This document shows positions 52,056 to 60,659 of a DNA stretch of 63,127 nucleotides, piece after piece (position 1 is the stretch's first letter; every line of letters begins with the position of its first letter). The position numbers and the translations under genes are program-made. Under the pieces are notes generated by a model. The model did no database searches. It saw nothing but the letters and a program-made list of their open reading frames with translations, and was not told the origin of the DNA. The stretch is from [Clostridium] citroniae WAL-17108 (lineage in GTDB: Bacteria > Bacillota > Clostridia > Lachnospirales > Lachnospiraceae): assembly GCF_000233455.1 (NCBI RefSeq), contig NZ_JH376425.1, positions 277,323 through 340,449 of the forward strand. The letters run 5' to 3'.

Positions 52056-52247
52056 GCTGTCTGGATTGACGGCAGTTTTAGCATCCGCGTGAGTCAGAAC
52101 CTTACGGTGAGGGTGCGTTAAACTTGAACAGTGCTGATATCTGTGCGTTCTGGTGACGGCATGAGCCGGCTGCCTGTAATGTACAGAGGCAGATTGGCAT
52201 ACAGGCCGCGGTCGGAAACCGCAACTAATATCAGAGAGGTGAATATC
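52056..52247 (+). promoter_or_regulatory. Long leader of rpmE, probable ribosomal-protein autoregulatory RNA
   Basis: About 190 bases lie between promoter and gene, containing several local inverted segments (for example GCCGCGGTCGGAAACCGC near 52205-52222). L31 leader motifs that bind the protein are described in Firmicutes; position and length fit, but I could not match a consensus. Confidence 0.45.
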
Positions 52248-52454
52248 ATGAGAGAAGGAATCCATCCAAATTATTACCAGGCAACAGTTGTCTGCAACTG
52301 TGGTAATGAGTTCGTAACAGGTTCAACAAAGAAGGACATCCACGTTGAGGTTTGTTCCAAGTGCCATTCATTCTACACCGGTCAGCAGAAGGCTGCTCAG
52401 GCTCGTGGACGTATTGACAAGTTCAATCGTAAGTATGGCATGAATGCTAACTAA
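52248..52454 (+). CDS. rpmE: Ribosomal protein L31, zinc-binding form
   Basis: 68 residues. CNCGNEF and CSKCHSFYTG give the four-Cys zinc site of the C+ form of L31. The start MREGIHPNYYQ follows AGAGAGGTGAATATC; longer upstream readings fall in the leader. It is part of the large ribosomal subunit and heads a cluster with DUF1385, prmC and prfA. Under zinc shortage such L31 is often replaced by a Cys-free paralog, not seen here. Confidence 0.96.
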   Translation: MREGIHPNYYQATVVCNCGNEFVTGSTKKDIHVEVCSKCHSFYTGQQKAAQARGRIDKFNRKYGMNAN

Positions 52455-52471
52455 TAGGCAAGAAAAGATGA

Positions 52472-52504
52472 GGGTTGGGCTTGGCATCAGGCTCAGCCCT
52501 TTCT
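52472..52504 (+). terminator. Hairpin after rpmE
   Basis: GGGTTGGGC (52472-52480) pairs with GCTCAGCCC (52491-52499) with two G-U pairs, followed by the weak T-tract TTTC. Probably a partial terminator that lets some transcription continue into the next genes. Confidence 0.5.
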
Positions 52505-52588
52505 GGTATTACGCCCTGCGGATTTAAGGCGCTTGGCCGATTGATATCTGCGCGGCGTAGTATGGATCTCACAGAAAGGTAAGAAAGG

Positions 52589-53611
52589 ATGAAATATTCG
52601 GGAATTGGCGGTCAGGCCGTAATTGAAGGCATCATGATGCAGAACGGCAATGATTACGCCATTGCAGTCCGCAAGCCGGACGGGGATATTGAGGTGAAAA
52701 AGGATACCTACGTAAGCATTACCAAGAAGCACAAGTTTCTTGGACTTCCGTTTATCAGGGGTATTTTCAGTTTTATAGATTCCATGGTTGTGGGAATGCG
52801 TGCCCTGACCTGGTCCTGCAGCTTTTTTGAGGATGATGAGGAGGCGGAGCCGGGACGGTTTGAGGCATGGCTGGATAAGGTGTTTGGGGAGAAGCTGGAG
52901 AGCATACTCATGAGTGTGGTGATGGTATTTTCCTTTGTCATGGCCATCGGCATATTCATGGTGCTTCCCCTGTTCATTGCGCGGATCTGCAAAAGCTTTA
53001 TTGCCTCGGAGACCGTGATGGCCATACTGGAGGGCGTGATCAGGATCCTTATCTTTATCCTGTATATCAAGCTGGTGTCCAGGATGGAGGATATAAAGAG
53101 GACGTTCATGTACCACGGCTCGGAGCACAAGTGTATCAACTGTATAGAACACGGGCTGGAACTGACCGTGGATAATGTAAGGGCCAGCTCCAAGGAGCAT
53201 AAGCGCTGCGGCACCAGCTTTATCATGATCGTTATGATCATCAGTATCCTGTTCTTTATGGTGATCCGCGTGGACACCATCTGGCTCAGGATCGTCAGCC
53301 GTATTGTTCTGATCCCGGTCATTGCAGGTGTATCCTATGAGTTCCTGCGCTTTGCGGGAAGGCATGATTCCAAGCTGGTGAATGTTTTAAGCCGTCCCGG
53401 TATGTGGATGCAGGGGCTGACCACCACGGAGCCTGACGACACAATGATAGAAGTTGCCATTGCCGCGGTTGAAACCGTGTTTGACTGGAGACAATATCTG
53501 GATGAGACATTTCCGGGCTGGAGAGAGAACAGCAGCAGGGAAGACTGCAAAGGAGCGGCAGGACATGACCATACAGCAGTTGCTATGGCAGGGTGCGCAG
53601 ATACTGAATAA
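52589..53611 (+). CDS. DUF1385 family membrane protein
   Basis: 340 residues. N-terminal SGIGGQAVIEGIMMQ and the block YHGSEHKCINCIEHGLELT, then KRCGTSFIMIVM, are DUF1385 signatures. About four to five hydrophobic segments lie in the middle and end. The function is unknown; in Clostridia it nearly always sits between rpmE and prmC-prfA. It overlaps prmC by 47 bases. Confidence 0.92.
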   Translation: MKYSGIGGQAVIEGIMMQNGNDYAIAVRKPDGDIEVKKDTYVSITKKHKFLGLPFIRGIFSFIDSMVVGMRALTWSCSFFEDDEEAEPGRFEAWLDKVFGEKLESILMSVVMVFSFVMAIGIFMVLPLFIARICKSFIASETVMAILEGVIRILIFILYIKLVSRMEDIKRTFMYHGSEHKCINCIEHGLELTVDNVRASSKEHKRCGTSFIMIVMIISILFFMVIRVDTIWLRIVSRIVLIPVIAGVSYEFLRFAGRHDSKLVNVLSRPGMWMQGLTTTEPDDTMIEVAIAAVETVFDWRQYLDETFPGWRENSSREDCKGAAGHDHTAVAMAGCADTE

Positions 53612-54485
53612 GGCAGGAGTGCCGGATGAGGCACTGGATGCCAGATATCTTTTGATGGAGGCGTTTCACTTAAATCTGGCGTCCCTGCTGGCAGTAAAGA
53701 ACAGGGAACTTCCAGAGGATGAGGAAACCCTGGAAATGCGCAGAACATATGAGGAGTTGATCCGCAGGCGGGCCGGCCGGATCCCGCTGCAGCACCTTAC
53801 CGGTGTCCAGGAGTTTATGGGGTTTGAGTTCCTTGTGAACGGGCATGTGCTGATCCCGCGCCAGGACACGGAGACTCTGGTGGAACTGGTGCTGGGGGAC
53901 AGGCGCGGTAAGGACGGGGCCTGGGGCAGAGATAACGCTTACAACAAAAAGACAGACCTTAACAGGGATACCGCGCTTTTGGACGTGTGTACGGGGTCGG
54001 GGTGCATTGCCATCAGCCTGGCTCTCATGGGCGGCTATGGGAGGGTTACGGCCCTGGATGTATCTGAGGAGGCCCTGGCCGTGGCCGGGCGGAACGCGGA
54101 CCGTCTGCTGGAACCATATAAAGGGGAGTTCAGGCTTGTTCACAGCAACATGTTTGAGGGCCTGGGATCAGAAGACAGATATGATATCATTGTCTCTAAT
54201 CCTCCCTATATACCCAGCTTGGTGATCGAGGAGCTGGAGCCTGAGGTAAGGGACCACGAGCCCAGGATGGCACTGGACGGGACAGAGGACGGACTGAAGT
54301 TTTACCGGATCCTGGCCGCGGAATGTAAGGACCATCTGAATCCGGGAGGCAGTGTGTACATGGAGATCGGATATGACCAGGGGCAGGCGGTAAAAGAACT
54401 GTTTACCGACCATGGATACGGACAGGTGGAAGTGAGAAAAGATATGGCCGGGCTGGACCGTGTGGTGCGGGCGGACTGGGAATAA
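53565..54485 (+). CDS. prmC: Release factor glutamine N5-methyltransferase
   Basis: 306 residues. N-terminal helical domain with ALDARYLLMEAF and PLQHLTGVQEFMGFEF, then the SAM-binding LLDVCTGSGCIAISLA and the catalytic NPPYIPS. It methylates the Gln of the GGQ motif in release factors; prfA is directly downstream. There is an insertion of about 15 polar residues (GAWGRDNAYNKKTDLNRD) before the SAM motif. The start was chosen for AAAGGAG nine bases upstream; a longer frame lies inside DUF1385. Confidence 0.94.
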   Translation: MTIQQLLWQGAQILNKAGVPDEALDARYLLMEAFHLNLASLLAVKNRELPEDEETLEMRRTYEELIRRRAGRIPLQHLTGVQEFMGFEFLVNGHVLIPRQDTETLVELVLGDRRGKDGAWGRDNAYNKKTDLNRDTALLDVCTGSGCIAISLALMGGYGRVTALDVSEEALAVAGRNADRLLEPYKGEFRLVHSNMFEGLGSEDRYDIIVSNPPYIPSLVIEELEPEVRDHEPRMALDGTEDGLKFYRILAAECKDHLNPGGSVYMEIGYDQGQAVKELFTDHGYGQVEVRKDMAGLDRVVRADWE

Positions 54486-54533
54486 GAATGGTACGTAACA
54501 GGTAAAGTGATTGGATAGAGGCAGGAGAAAACT

Positions 54534-55607
54534 ATGTTTGATAAGTTAGATGATATGTTGATTCACTATGAGGAACTGATGCTGATGCTGGGTGACCCGG
54601 CCGTGACCCAGGATACCAAGCGGTTCACCAGGCTGATGAAGGAGCAGGCTGATCTGGCCCCTATTGTGGATGCCTACAAACAATACAAGCAGGCAAAGCA
54701 GGATGTGGAGGACAGCCTTGCTCTTTTGGAGGAAGAAAGCGATGATGAGATGCGCGAGATGGCCAAGGAGGAATTGTCCGATGCCAAGAAGCGCATTGAG
54801 GACCTGGAGCATGAACTTAAGATCCTGCTGCTTCCAAAGGACCCTAATGATGATAAGAACATCATCCTGGAGATCCGCGCAGGGGCAGGCGGGGACGAAG
54901 CAGCACTGTTTGCGTCCGAGCTTTACCGCATGTATTCAGGGTATGCGGACAGCCAGAGATGGAAGGTGGAGATCGTCAGCCTGAATGAGAACGGGATCGG
55001 CGGTTTTAAGGAAGTGGTGGCCATGGTGACGGGAAAGGGCGCATATTCCAAGCTTAAGTATGAGTCCGGCGTACACCGTGTGCAGCGTGTGCCGGAGACT
55101 GAGTCCGGCGGCAGAATACACACCTCCACTGCAACGGTTGCCGTCATGCCTGAGGCGGAGGATGTGGATGTACAGATTGACATGAACGATATCCGTATCG
55201 ATGTAATGAGGGCATCGGGCAATGGAGGACAGTGTGTAAATACCACGGACTCCGCGGTCCGTCTGACCCATATGCCCTCCGGCATTGTGATCTACAGCCA
55301 GACTGAAAAATCGCAGCTTCAGAACAAGGAAAAGGCCTTCCGCCTGCTCCGTTCCAAGCTGTATGACATTGAACTGGAGAAACGCCAGAGTTCAGAGGCG
55401 GAGGAGCGGCGCAGCCAGATCGGAACCGGCGACCGGTCCGAGAAGATACGTACCTATAACTTCCCGCAGGGCCGTGTCACGGACCATAGGATCAAGCTGA
55501 CCTTGTATAAGATCGATTCCATTATGAACGGGGATATACAGGAGCTCCTGGATAACCTGATCGCGGCCGACCAGGCGGCGAAGCTGGCAAAGATGAACGA
55601 AAATTAG
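54534..55607 (+). CDS. prfA: Peptide chain release factor 1
   Basis: 357 residues, standard length. The GGQ motif lies at residues 231-233 (SGNGGQCVNTTDSAVRLTH) and the C-terminal RTYNFPQGRVTDHRI is typical. It ends translation at UAA and UAG and is the substrate of the upstream PrmC. Last gene of the cluster, followed by a terminator. Confidence 0.96.
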   Translation: MFDKLDDMLIHYEELMLMLGDPAVTQDTKRFTRLMKEQADLAPIVDAYKQYKQAKQDVEDSLALLEEESDDEMREMAKEELSDAKKRIEDLEHELKILLLPKDPNDDKNIILEIRAGAGGDEAALFASELYRMYSGYADSQRWKVEIVSLNENGIGGFKEVVAMVTGKGAYSKLKYESGVHRVQRVPETESGGRIHTSTATVAVMPEAEDVDVQIDMNDIRIDVMRASGNGGQCVNTTDSAVRLTHMPSGIVIYSQTEKSQLQNKEKAFRLLRSKLYDIELEKRQSSEAEERRSQIGTGDRSEKIRTYNFPQGRVTDHRIKLTLYKIDSIMNGDIQELLDNLIAADQAAKLAKMNEN

Positions 55608-55663
55608 GAAGATACCATGAGCAGTTGTATCATCTGCAAATACAGATGCTGAGAGAAGAAAAT

Positions 55664-55708
55664 AAAGTGCCCGAGATTGGTTTTAACAGCTGATATCGGG
55701 CACTTTTT
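55664..55708 (+). terminator. Intrinsic terminator after prfA
   Basis: AAAGTGCCCGA (55664-55674) pairs with TCGGGCACTTT (55696-55706), running into TTTTT. Confidence 0.88.
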
Positions 55709-55746
55709 ATCCTTTCTGTCAATTGAGTCTTCCATATTTTCAGGGT

Positions 55747-56622
55747 TCAGCTGACCGGCTCCGCCTTAAAATACTCCATGCAGAAATCTTTAAACAGACG
55801 TCCGGCATTGGACATGCGCCGTTTGGTGTCATAAGAAAGGCTGATGGTACGTTCCAGCACCGGGTGGATAAGAGGAATGCACACAATATCGCGGGGGAGC
55901 ACGGATCCCAGGGTGATCTCAGGAATGATGGAGATGCCTACCCCGTGCCGCATCAGGGCCTCATAGGTGGTGCCGTTGTCACATTCCGCAATGATATTGG
56001 GCCGGAATCCGGCTTTTAGGCAATAGAATTCCAGATCCTCCTTTCGGTTGGATGCCACAAAGGGATAGGAAGCAGCTTCCTTGAGATGGATGGAGGTCCG
56101 GGAGGCCAGGGGATGGTCTTTGTGGACGGCCAGCACAAAGCGCTCGGTCAGTATGGGGATGACGCAGTTGCCCGCCAGGGGAGTGTAGCTGTCATTGGCG
56201 GTAAAGCAAAAGTCGCAGTCATACATAAACAGGTGCTCGGCGCGGATATAGTTGCTCAGCTGCAGCTTGATATAGGGATAGCGCTGGTGAAAGGCAATAT
56301 AAAACTCAGGCATATAGGAAGAGGCTGCCAGCACCAGGAGCTTGATATTGCCAAAGGGTTCGTTGGACAGCTCGCCCACCTCAGACACCGTGTCGTCAAT
56401 GAGATTGATGCCCTGGTCGATTTTTTGGTAAAAGATCTCTCCTGCGCGGTTCAGGAAAATGGAGCGGTTACGCCGGTCAAACAAGGGGGTGCCCAGTTCC
56501 TTTTCCAGGGCAATGATCGTTTTGCTCAGGGCCGGCTGGGAGATCATCAGTTCGGCAGCCGCCTTTGTCATATTCTGATGTTTTGCCACCACACAGAAGT
56601 AGCGGAGCTGCAGCAGTTCCAT
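55747..56622 (-). CDS. LysR family transcriptional regulator
   Basis: 291 residues. N-terminal wHTH (MELLQLRYFCVVAKHQNMTK, then LMISQPALSKTIIALEKELG) and a substrate-binding-like domain from about 90. It is divergent from the bicupin and ABC-transporter genes with a perfect palindrome between, so it likely controls them in response to a transported or processed small molecule. Confidence 0.93.
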   Translation of the reverse strand: MELLQLRYFCVVAKHQNMTKAAAELMISQPALSKTIIALEKELGTPLFDRRNRSIFLNRAGEIFYQKIDQGINLIDDTVSEVGELSNEPFGNIKLLVLAASSYMPEFYIAFHQRYPYIKLQLSNYIRAEHLFMYDCDFCFTANDSYTPLAGNCVIPILTERFVLAVHKDHPLASRTSIHLKEAASYPFVASNRKEDLEFYCLKAGFRPNIIAECDNGTTYEALMRHGVGISIIPEITLGSVLPRDIVCIPLIHPVLERTISLSYDTKRRMSNAGRLFKDFCMEYFKAEPVS

Positions 56623-56686
56623 AGTAATTCCTCCTTGTTTGAAGATCTATAACCTATAAGATATGGAAAACATAAATAAACATATA

Positions 56687-56716
56687 TTAGACAGAATTAT
56701 AAAAATAGTATATACT
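56687..56716 (+). promoter_or_regulatory. Promoter of the bicupin-ABC operon
   Basis: TTAGAC at 56687-56692, 18-bp spacer, TATACT at 56711-56716. The -10 lies inside the 22-bp palindrome. Between here and the first gene, GGCAAGG-cag-CCTTCC plus seven T (56771-56792 region) could form a weak attenuator. Confidence 0.5.
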
Positions 56717-56722
56717 ATTTTT
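56701..56722. promoter_or_regulatory. Perfect 22-bp palindrome, candidate LysR operator
   Basis: The 22 bases read identically on both strands, with half-site AAAAATAGTAT. It overlaps the -10 of the operon and lies about 80 bases from the LysR start, a position suited to control of both directions. Confidence 0.65.
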
Positions 56723-56843
56723 CATAAAATGAAAAGTGGATTCCCGGAAGAGTTGCATTGAGGCAAGGCAGCCTTCCTTTTTTTGAATCCCGGAATTTTA
56801 GCTGTTTAAAGTGATAAAATAAGTGAGTGGAGGAGGAGAAAAC

Positions 56844-57809
56844 ATGAGTGTGGAGAATTTGCGGAGCGTAATGCACATTGATCCCCTGAAGGATGTGCTG
56901 TATTCCATACCGGACAGCGACAATCACGGGGACCTGCTGATTCGTCCCCAGGGTGGGAGAATGGTGAATGAGCTGGGAGATACGGTCTACATCAAGGATG
57001 CATTTGTTCCCTATCACGACCACGAGAAGGGCTATGAGACCTTTCTGATCGATGGGGGGTCTGCCGAGGTCTGTATCAACAAGAAGAAATGTATTATTGA
57101 GCGGGGTGACATCGTACATATCCGTCCTTATGTAAACCACGGATACCGCTACCTGGAGGAAAATACCATCTGGAGGGAGATGTTCCAGGACATGGACATG
57201 TATAACTGTGTGGAGGACAAACATGTGATCCGTACCTACAGCCCGCAGTACTGGGAGGATGAGGAATTCAAAGCCAGGAGATACACCCTGTTAGGAACCC
57301 TGTACAGGGAGGATCCTGTTCCGGAGCCGGCCGGCAAATATGACATTCCTGCCGTACGTCCAAGGGGATGGGCCATTGCGGGGTTCGACATGGAGGGGAT
57401 CCGGCTGAACCTGAAGGTGGGACGCTGGGAGACGGACGGAGTAAAGGAAATCTGGGAACTCCTTCCCCAAAAGGGGCTTCAGATTGAGTGGAATTATCCA
57501 TATGCGGGAAATGATGTGTATCTGGTTATGGAAGGTTCTGTCCACGTTCAGGCTGACGGCCATGATTTTGTGGCCAAAAAACGGGATGTTATCAATATCC
57601 CGCCTTACTACAAGCACACCCTCACCGTGCTGGAGGAGGGGACGCAGATTTATGCCTACAATGTACAGTCCTATCTGATGCATATCATGGAACGCCTCAA
57701 CGCAGAGAAGAAGCGCTCTCCTGAAAACCTAAAGGACTGGGGCTATGTGGAGAAGATACTGCGTGAGAACAACTGCTGGATTACCGGGATACGGAAAATA
57801 ACTGTGTAA
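56844..57809 (+). CDS. Bicupin protein, first paralog
   Basis: 321 residues with two cupin folds. The N-terminal cupin keeps the metal ligands (PYHDHEKGYETF and, later, YVNHGYRYLEE). The C-terminal cupin (NDVYLVMEGSVHVQADGHDF, then IPPYYKHTL) lacks the HxH pair, so only the first site should bind metal. Enzymatic function cannot be told: dioxygenase, isomerase and hydrolase activities all occur in bicupins. A strong GGAGGAGGAG site precedes the start. A paralog follows 13 bases later. Confidence 0.8.
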   Translation: MSVENLRSVMHIDPLKDVLYSIPDSDNHGDLLIRPQGGRMVNELGDTVYIKDAFVPYHDHEKGYETFLIDGGSAEVCINKKKCIIERGDIVHIRPYVNHGYRYLEENTIWREMFQDMDMYNCVEDKHVIRTYSPQYWEDEEFKARRYTLLGTLYREDPVPEPAGKYDIPAVRPRGWAIAGFDMEGIRLNLKVGRWETDGVKEIWELLPQKGLQIEWNYPYAGNDVYLVMEGSVHVQADGHDFVAKKRDVINIPPYYKHTLTVLEEGTQIYAYNVQSYLMHIMERLNAEKKRSPENLKDWGYVEKILRENNCWITGIRKITV

Positions 57810-57822
57810 AGGATGGAAGGGT

Positions 57823-58767
57823 ATGTTCGATTATAAAATACATATAACGCCGGATGATTATATCCATGAACTGGAGGAAAAGGACTGTAAGGATTATCTT
57901 TTTATTGCTCCGGTGGGGGAGACGCTGAACAATGAGATGAGTGATGTGTATTATCAGGAAAATGCTTTTGTCCCTTACCATGAGCATAAGAAGGGGTATG
58001 AGACTTTTGCCATTGACAGGGGCAGTGTGGAGGTTACCATCAATGGAAAGAGAGCCATAGCAGAGACAGGGGACATGATCCACATTGAGCCGTATATGTC
58101 CCATGGATTCCGCTTCCTGGAGGAGGGGACCATATGGCGGGAGCTGTTTTCAGGCATGAACATGTACGGAGGCATCCTGGAAAAGCAGCTCATAGACAGG
58201 AGCTATCCTGAAAAACTCCAGGATGATGCATTTATGGCAGAGTACCGTTTGAAGCACCATACCATGCGTCTGGGAGAGCCTGAACCGGAGGTGGTGCCAA
58301 AGGAGCAGCTGGCGCAGATCCGGCCCAAGGGAGGGAGCATTGCCAGGTTTGTGTTTGACGGCATTGTGTGCAACCAGAAGGTGGGCCGCCATGAGACGGG
58401 CGGGGAAAAGGAAGTCTGGGAATTTGTGATGGAAAAGGGGATCTGTGTGGAATGGGACAGCCCTCATCCTGATTGGGACCTGTATGTGGTGAAGGAAGGC
58501 CGCGTGGAAGTGACCGTTCTGGGCGGGACCTTTGTGGCAAATGCCCGTGATATCCTGCATTTTCCTCCATATACCAATTATTCCATGAAAATACTGGATC
58601 ATGGAACCGTGGTCCATGCTTATAATGTAAAGGCACTGGGACTGCGCCTGGCAGAGATCGTGGAGAAAAAGCTGGAAGGACGTCAGGACCTGGTAAACAA
58701 CTGGGAGGATGTCAGGGAAATATTCCGGCAGAATAACAGCTGCATCACAAAAATCAGCAGGGTTTAG
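57823..58767 (+). CDS. Bicupin protein, second paralog
   Basis: 314 residues, clearly related to the preceding gene along its length: PYHEHKKGYETFAIDRGSVE and YMSHGFRFLEEGTIWRELF match the first cupin; the second cupin (SPHPDWDLYVVKEGRVEVTV, then FPPYTNYSMKIL) has lost its metal ligands. The two probably form a hetero-oligomer or act on related substrates. Both precede a peptide-type ABC transporter, so they may process the imported compound. Function unknown. Confidence 0.8.
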   Translation: MFDYKIHITPDDYIHELEEKDCKDYLFIAPVGETLNNEMSDVYYQENAFVPYHEHKKGYETFAIDRGSVEVTINGKRAIAETGDMIHIEPYMSHGFRFLEEGTIWRELFSGMNMYGGILEKQLIDRSYPEKLQDDAFMAEYRLKHHTMRLGEPEPEVVPKEQLAQIRPKGGSIARFVFDGIVCNQKVGRHETGGEKEVWEFVMEKGICVEWDSPHPDWDLYVVKEGRVEVTVLGGTFVANARDILHFPPYTNYSMKILDHGTVVHAYNVKALGLRLAEIVEKKLEGRQDLVNNWEDVREIFRQNNSCITKISRV

Positions 58768-58824
58768 GCGCGGGCCAAAAGCGTCTTAAACAGTTCCTGC
58801 TGTCAGCGAAAAGGGGAAGCCTGT

Positions 58825-59754
58825 ATGGGAAAGTATGTTATAAAACGACTGTTGCTGCTGATACCCATTTTATTGGGCGTAAGCTTTATTATCTTTACAA
58901 TCATGAATATGATTCCGGGGGATGTGGCTTCCCTGGTTCTGGGGGATAACGCCCCGCTGTCCGCCAGAGAGGAGCTGACCCGGGAACTGGGGCTTGATAA
59001 GCCCTTCTGGCTGCGGTATGTGGATTATGTGCTCAATGCCCTTCAGGGGAATTTCGGACTATCCTACCGCACCAGGACGCCTGTGTTTACCGAGATATTT
59101 TCCAGGTTTCCAACCACTATGAAGCTGGCCGCGGGTGCCATGCTTTTGTCCGTGGCCATTGGAGTGCCTCTTGGGATCTTATCCGCCGTAAAGCAGTATT
59201 CTGCCCTGGACGTTATCAATTCCGTCACAGCCATGTTCTTTTCATCCATTCCCGCCTTCTGGCTGGGCCTTTTGTCCATCCTGCTGTTTGCACTGAAGCT
59301 GGGGTGGCTGCCATCCAACGGAGCGGACTCGTTTAAGAGTTTTATCCTGCCCATTGTTACCCTGGCCCTGCCCGGGGCGGCGGAGATCCTGCGTCTGACC
59401 CGTTCCACCATGCTGGAAGTCATCCGCCAGGATTATATCCGTACCGCAAAGGCAAAGGGAGCCACCAGCATGGTGGTCATATGGAAGCATGCCCTGAAAA
59501 ATGCGCTTTTGCCGGTCATCACAGTGGCAGGTATGCATTTCGGCGCGCTGTTGGGCGGTTCTGTGATCACAGAGTCCGTATTCGCCATGCCGGGAGTGGG
59601 GACACTGGCCATTGACGCGATCCGGAGCAAGGATACGCCGCAGGTAATGGCCGCCGTGCTGATGTTGGCCGCCCTGTTTTGTATCATCATGCTGATTGTG
59701 GATCTCCTTTATGCATTTATTGATCCGCGTATACGTTCAAGATACAGTAAGTGA
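58825..59754 (+). CDS. Dpp/Opp-type ABC transporter permease, DppB-like
   Basis: 309 residues with six membrane helices. The start KRLLLLIPILLGVSFIIFTI, the LSYRTRTPV loop and the EAA-type motif (DYIRTAKAKGATSMVVIWKH, then ALKNALLPVI) place it with DppB/OppB. It forms the channel with the next permease for uptake of peptides, opines or glycosides. Starts 57 bases after the second bicupin. Confidence 0.93.
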   Translation: MGKYVIKRLLLLIPILLGVSFIIFTIMNMIPGDVASLVLGDNAPLSAREELTRELGLDKPFWLRYVDYVLNALQGNFGLSYRTRTPVFTEIFSRFPTTMKLAAGAMLLSVAIGVPLGILSAVKQYSALDVINSVTAMFFSSIPAFWLGLLSILLFALKLGWLPSNGADSFKSFILPIVTLALPGAAEILRLTRSTMLEVIRQDYIRTAKAKGATSMVVIWKHALKNALLPVITVAGMHFGALLGGSVITESVFAMPGVGTLAIDAIRSKDTPQVMAAVLMLAALFCIIMLIVDLLYAFIDPRIRSRYSK

Positions 59755-59765
59755 GGGCAGAAGAT

Positions 59766-60647
59766 ATGAGTGGAAAAAGTGAAAAAACAGCTGTGAAGCG
59801 GAACAGTCCCGCCTATGAGATCTGGAAACGTTTTAAAAAGAATAAGGCAGCCATGCTGGGCCTTGCCATATTTTCCGTCATGGTGATCCTTGCCGTATTT
59901 GCGGATGTGATCTGCGACTATGACACCCAGGTGATCGCCCAGAATGTGGCCAACCGTCTGAAGCCGCCCAGCGCGGCCCACTGGTTTGGAACGGACGCCT
60001 ACGGCCGGGATATCTTTGCCAGGGTAGTCCATGGGGCCAGGATCTCCATTGTCATCGGGCTGGCTGCCACGGTCGGCAGCGTCTGTATCAGCGGGATCCT
60101 GGGGTCGATCGCAGGCTATTACGGAGGCCGCGTGGACAATGTTATCATGCGTGTGCTGGATACCTTTCTGGCAATCCCGGGTGAGCTCCTGGCAATGGCC
60201 ATTGTGGCTTCCCTGGGGCCCAGCATGACCAACCTGCTGATCGCCGTTACCATAGCAAGGATCCCTCCCTTTACCAGGGTGATCCGTTCCTCCATCCTGA
60301 CCGTGATCGACCAGGATTACATAGAGGCAGCCATAGCCAGCGGGGCCAGGGATTCCTATATCATTGTAAAACACATCCTGCCCAATGCCATGGGCCCCAT
60401 CATCATCCAGGCAACCATGGGCGTGGGAAGAATGATACTGACAGCCGCGGGAATGAGTTTTATCGGCATGGGCGTTCAGCCTCCCCTTCCGGAGTGGGGT
60501 TCCATGCTGGCAGAAGGGCGGGATTTTATGAGGTACTCCCCGTACATTACCCTGTTCCCCGGCCTGGCCATTATACTGACCTCCCTGGCGCTTAACCTAT
60601 TGGGAGACGGACTGAGGGATGCGTTAGATCCCAAGCTTAAAAATTAA
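59766..60647 (+). CDS. Dpp/Opp-type ABC transporter permease, DppC-like
   Basis: 293 residues. N-terminal OppC_N region (WKRFKKNKAAMLGLAIFSVM), HWFGTDAYGRDIFARVVHGA and the EAA motif DYIEAAIASGARDSYIIVKH, then ILPNAMGPII, are typical. It pairs with the DppB-like permease. The start at 59766 is chosen over GTG 59751 from GAGGGCAGAAG spacing. Confidence 0.93.
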   Translation: MSGKSEKTAVKRNSPAYEIWKRFKKNKAAMLGLAIFSVMVILAVFADVICDYDTQVIAQNVANRLKPPSAAHWFGTDAYGRDIFARVVHGARISIVIGLAATVGSVCISGILGSIAGYYGGRVDNVIMRVLDTFLAIPGELLAMAIVASLGPSMTNLLIAVTIARIPPFTRVIRSSILTVIDQDYIEAAIASGARDSYIIVKHILPNAMGPIIIQATMGVGRMILTAAGMSFIGMGVQPPLPEWGSMLAEGRDFMRYSPYITLFPGLAIILTSLALNLLGDGLRDALDPKLKN

Positions 60648-60659
60648 GGGGGGACAGGT

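Noticed and set aside
56765..56795. Definite attenuator in the bicupin leader
   Set aside because: The stem is short with a mismatch and a three-base loop; only a weak possibility, so not listed as a terminator.
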